Source: Anisakis pegreffii (taxonomy: Eukaryota; Nematoda; Chromadorea; Rhabditida; Anisakidae). Taken from it: a DNA stretch of 64,000 nt. Below are positions 60,265 through 64,000 of this stretch, in pieces. The stretch is taken from the NCBI GenBank assembly GCA_035041965.1, contig JAPYMA010000173.1:248001-312000 (forward strand), written 5' to 3'. The first letter of the stretch is position 1; each line of letters begins with the position of its first letter. The position numbers and the translations under genes are program-made. A model generated the notes under the pieces. That model searched no databases and was not told the DNA's origin. It saw only the letters and a program-made list of their open reading frames with translations.

Positions 60265-63200
60265 GTGTTATCAAAATGTTTCACGTTATTGCAGTTGTTT
60301 ACGTTATCAGCAATTATTGTAATTATTCAGTCTTCATCATTCATATCATTGTTAATGAATGACATTTATATTTCAGTTTGGAGGATTTTCAAATTCTCAT
60401 TGACAACTGATAGGAAATGATTAAGTTTCTAATCAAAAGCTTTTTTCTCGTTTGCGTTGAGTCGATGCCTACCTCAGAAGGACTGTGGCTTCTAATTCTG
60501 TGGCACGACTTTGTCAGTATCGGATCGATGTCTAGTCAGATTGTTATGAAACTTGAGATCATCCCGAGATTCCATAATATGGTTACATGATCCTTATAAG
60601 CTTCAGTTAACGATAGATTATGAGCGCTTAATGAACGATGTTTATGTATAGCAATTTATTAAGAACTGTAAACTGGAATGTTTAAATGAAACGTAGCGAG
60701 TGAATAATATGAAAAGTGGTACTTTGATGTCGAAAACAGATCTTTGATCATGGCATAAAGCTTAGATGGGATGATATAAAATATAAACCTAGGCATTAAG
60801 CGGTTCGATATATGAGAGCTTTTCAAGATGCTATCAGTTATCATAGTTATCAATTTTGTGCTATACTCATTCCCTCTGACTCATGACTTAAGTTAGAAGA
60901 TTTGAGGTTGTCAAATTCAAGAAGACGGTAAACTTTCATTAATTTTCATCCCTTTGCATTGCAGAGATGAAATAATAGGATCCACGGGCGTCCATTATTT
61001 CACTTGCACTCAGTCCACGTGATGCTTGAAAACCTCTTCCAGACTCTATCTTCAGTCAATTCTGAAAATTTTAGTTGGGCATAGGATACCAAGTAATAAT
61101 ACCGAAGTGAACGTTCATATTGGTTTTCTGGGTGCGGAAGAAGTGCCACTACTACGTGTTGATAAAAAAAATGTTTTTGAATAATCATTGCCTTCAAGCC
61201 TAGGTATCACATGGATTTTATGTATATTTACAGCCAGTGAAACCAACTTGTTTCACCTCTGAATCATTCCTCTAAAAATTAGGCCATTCTTAGGTTAGAG
61301 TATTTGATGCATAGCATACAGTTTTTAACTCGTATTTTAATGTGCAGTTTTATGAGTGTCATTACATAGATTCGTCCTCATAGATCGCAATTGAGGACGC
61401 TTCAGTGAGATCACATTGAGATGCGATGTAAATGAATCGCTAATCATTATTATGAAGTAAGCAGCACAGATATTGTTGTTGTATTTATTGTTACTGTTAT
61501 TATCGTCGTTTCCATTGCAATTGTTACTGTTCGCTTGAAATTTATGGATTTAGTTCACATTACATATCTCTTAAGCTTGGAAGATCTCTTAAGAATCGGG
61601 CGAAAGCGAAATCAAAAGAAATTCATGGCAGAATTAATCGTGAGCATAGCAAATACGTTATGCTTGAGTGTTTCTGAGTGTCGATTGTGATAAACCGTTC
61701 ATTCGTATTACTTCTGATCAATTAATGTTCCGATTAATCAGGCTGACAAAAGCACACACATACACACTTTCCTGCGCTAGCATTCAAGGAAGCTTTTATT
61801 TGTTCCAAGTGAGCGCGTTTCGAGGCCATTCGAACAGAGAAAAGCGATTAATGTGTATTAATGGAAGCCAGTCAAAGTTTTCTTCATGAAAATTTTCATT
61901 GAAATGGTTGGTAATGGATGTGACGTGAATTCGCATTCTTATTTTCCATTAATGTTAACGCGGTCAGAATGATGTTGATCGTAGGAATGATGCGCGCTTC
62001 AAATCGAAACCAATAACCAACCAATCAAATAACCAATAATGTGAACACATCTGAAAGATACCATCGAAACTGTTCACTGTCATATTGAGTTTTGGCACGG
62101 AAATTTGAATGTGCGAGATCGGAAGACGATGAAAAATTCACTTGAGTATTAATTTAAATGGCGTTGATCGTGTCGGTATAATGAGAAATGAAACCGGTTA
62201 ATGACGATGCTAAACGAACGAATTTGATGGCGTATTTTTAAACGATATAAACTGAGTTAACGGAGACAATATTGCGGTGGTTTGCATCATCTGTATCTTA
62301 GAAGATGCATCTGGTGTGTTTTTGCTGAGATTTGTTTTCGACATGAGATATGTATTTGGAATAGATTCAACCCCGAGCACGTCGAATAGCACTGATGCGA
62401 AGACTTGTGGCGTCTTATAGCGATGGCTGATAATTGTGATATAATTGATAATAAGGCCTAATGAATACCTCAGCTTTGTGCTTTGATTGATCGTGAAGGG
62501 ACATTTGTCAGTATAATTTTATGTTAGAATGTGAACGCTGTATAATGAAACATGTGATATTTTGATGCCAACACGCTTGAAATCATGATCTGAACGTTAT
62601 GAACTACGACGGACGATGGTATTATGTTCGGTTATGTATATTTCAGATTCGCGAGTTTACTTAATGTAACGTATCATGATTTTGATAATCGAACGGTTTC
62701 GTTCTGCTGTGTTTCAGAAGCTTTATAGCAGGCATTTCCGTCGCCGAAACTTTTCACGGCTTTGTTTTCGAGCGATCGATTCTCTGCATTGCGATTCTTC
62801 ATTAGTTTTGCATTTATGTGCGATTTTATGAATCGCACCTTTTACGTGATGATGCATCATTTCAATATAATGCAAAATATCAAATGAATTAATTGTTCTA
62901 GAACAAAACGCCTTAGCCTTCCTTCATGATGAAGAGACACACTCTGAACGGTGAATCAAGCAAACGCTTTTCAAAGGAATTCAATCGATCAATTGTTTCA
63001 GACTTCTACAAAGCCCTGCTGACTTGTGCGGAACTAATGCTGTTCCATTGAAACAATCTTATTCATTGCCGTTTTGTCATGCTATTCGTTTTACGTCTTT
63101 CAGCCGAGCAAATATTGTGTTGGTTACCTTCAGATGTTCATCCTCCTCAACAACGACGACAACAACAAGTTTCTGTAAGAAACATAACGATCACGCTAAT

Positions 63201-64000
63201 ATGATAGTTCATTTTCAGACAAAAAAAAGACCTGTTTTGTCTTGCTGTGAACGAATATTTCAATATTGTTCGTGAATTTTTAGCACATGGTAGATTCTTC
63301 CATAGAGTTGCACGATTTCATTTCTTTTCTTTTGCATCCACAGAAATGGGATGCTTTTCGTGTCAAACTCGTTTCCGAAAAAACCCCCACTAATATCTTT
63401 CGAGCGAGCGTTTGATTACATTAAGGCAAATTTGAGAAGTTCCTAGGTATAATCAATGCAAGGTTTATGGTGTTCATCATGTATAGATGGAGATTCGGTT
63501 TTGCATTTATGGATAAGCTTGTGCTCAGTTCAAATTGTTTAAAGTAGCAAATGAAATGATGGTTAGTTTTGTGTGTTGAAGGTGAAGAATTCTGAGAATA
63601 CGCGCTTGTTTCAATGATATCTGGTTGATGTTCCACCAGATGTCAGTTATTCTTTCACTTGCGATTGATTGTTGAGTATCGGTTGTGAATCTTGCGTTCT
63701 TCTGAACAAGGCATTTCCTATTTATGAGCATTTTCCGTCAATGCCGTGGTCAGCCGCAAATATTGCCTGCTTTGCTCTGATAAGTTAAGAGATGACAGTG
63801 ACATAGTAATGGGAATTCCGGAATGTCATCTACATCGTTTTGTCAACGGATGAAGTAAATTTCACTGACTCAACTTTAGTTCCAATTGAGTTCCAGTTAA
63901 ATTATCGCAATAACTGATCGCATCTCAAATGCCCATCATTATTCTGTCAAAACTGTTTTGATTGGCCTTTTCAGCTGTGTGATTGTTCCGTGCTGGTGAC
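60265..64000. other. Unassigned right end of the window
   Basis: AT-rich sequence in which I see no supportable gene. The last bases (TTTTCAG at about 63968-63974 followed by CTGTGTGATTGTTCC) could be the start of an exon continuing beyond the window. Confidence 0.4.

Overview
The window is animal nuclear DNA, most probably from a nematode. Genes are split into many exons with short TTTCAG-type 3' splice sites. The gene content is metazoan: an ARID4-type chromatin protein, a PAN/ZP cuticle protein of the NOAH/NompA type, a nucleotide-sugar transporter, a METTL21-like methyltransferase and a tau-tubulin-kinase-like CK1 kinase of the type expanded in nematodes. The sequence is AT-rich. I cannot name the species.

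Layout. (1) 1-19360, minus strand: a very long ARID4 homologue (Tudor, RBB1NT, ARID and chromobarrel modules). At least 20 exons can be read, and the gene runs off the left edge. Its 8-kb third intron holds a GC-rich element with perfect 22-bp terminal inverted repeats (15063-15861). (2) 20952-22660, plus: a complete three-exon METTL21-type methyltransferase, tail-to-tail with (3) a complete seven-exon SLC35A-type UDP-sugar transporter on the minus strand (25865-23047). (4) 25866-30521: no gene seen, one dispersed repeat. (5) 30522-38483, plus: a NOAH-like protein (signal peptide, three PAN modules, ZP domain, basic cleavage region, membrane anchor), with repeats in its introns. (6) 38955-42190: a cluster of inverted repeats enclosing a small predicted secreted cysteine-containing gene (40670-39750, minus). 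(7) 46392-42714, minus: a complete ten-exon TTBK-like kinase. (8) 46818-47740: a 238-bp tandem repeat. (9) 48451-55980: 251 consecutive units of a 30-bp repeat without one change of unit length, open over more than 2,500 codons in two plus-strand frames. (10) 56003-64000: mostly unassigned; an intron-poor, C-rich island at about 58245-59795 ends in an A-rich tail and looks like a decayed retrocopy or retroelement.

The exon models were joined by eye from reading frame, GT-AG sites and intron phase. For the methyltransferase, transporter and kinase every junction is phase-consistent. The ARID4 and NOAH models each contain one doubtful join. The genes do not form one pathway: ARID4 is a chromatin/SIN3-complex type protein, SLC35A and NOAH serve the secretory pathway and apical matrix, METTL21 and the kinase are modifying enzymes. 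The most unusual object is the 7.5-kb 30-bp array, which also contains a roughly 2-kb tandem duplication of itself.
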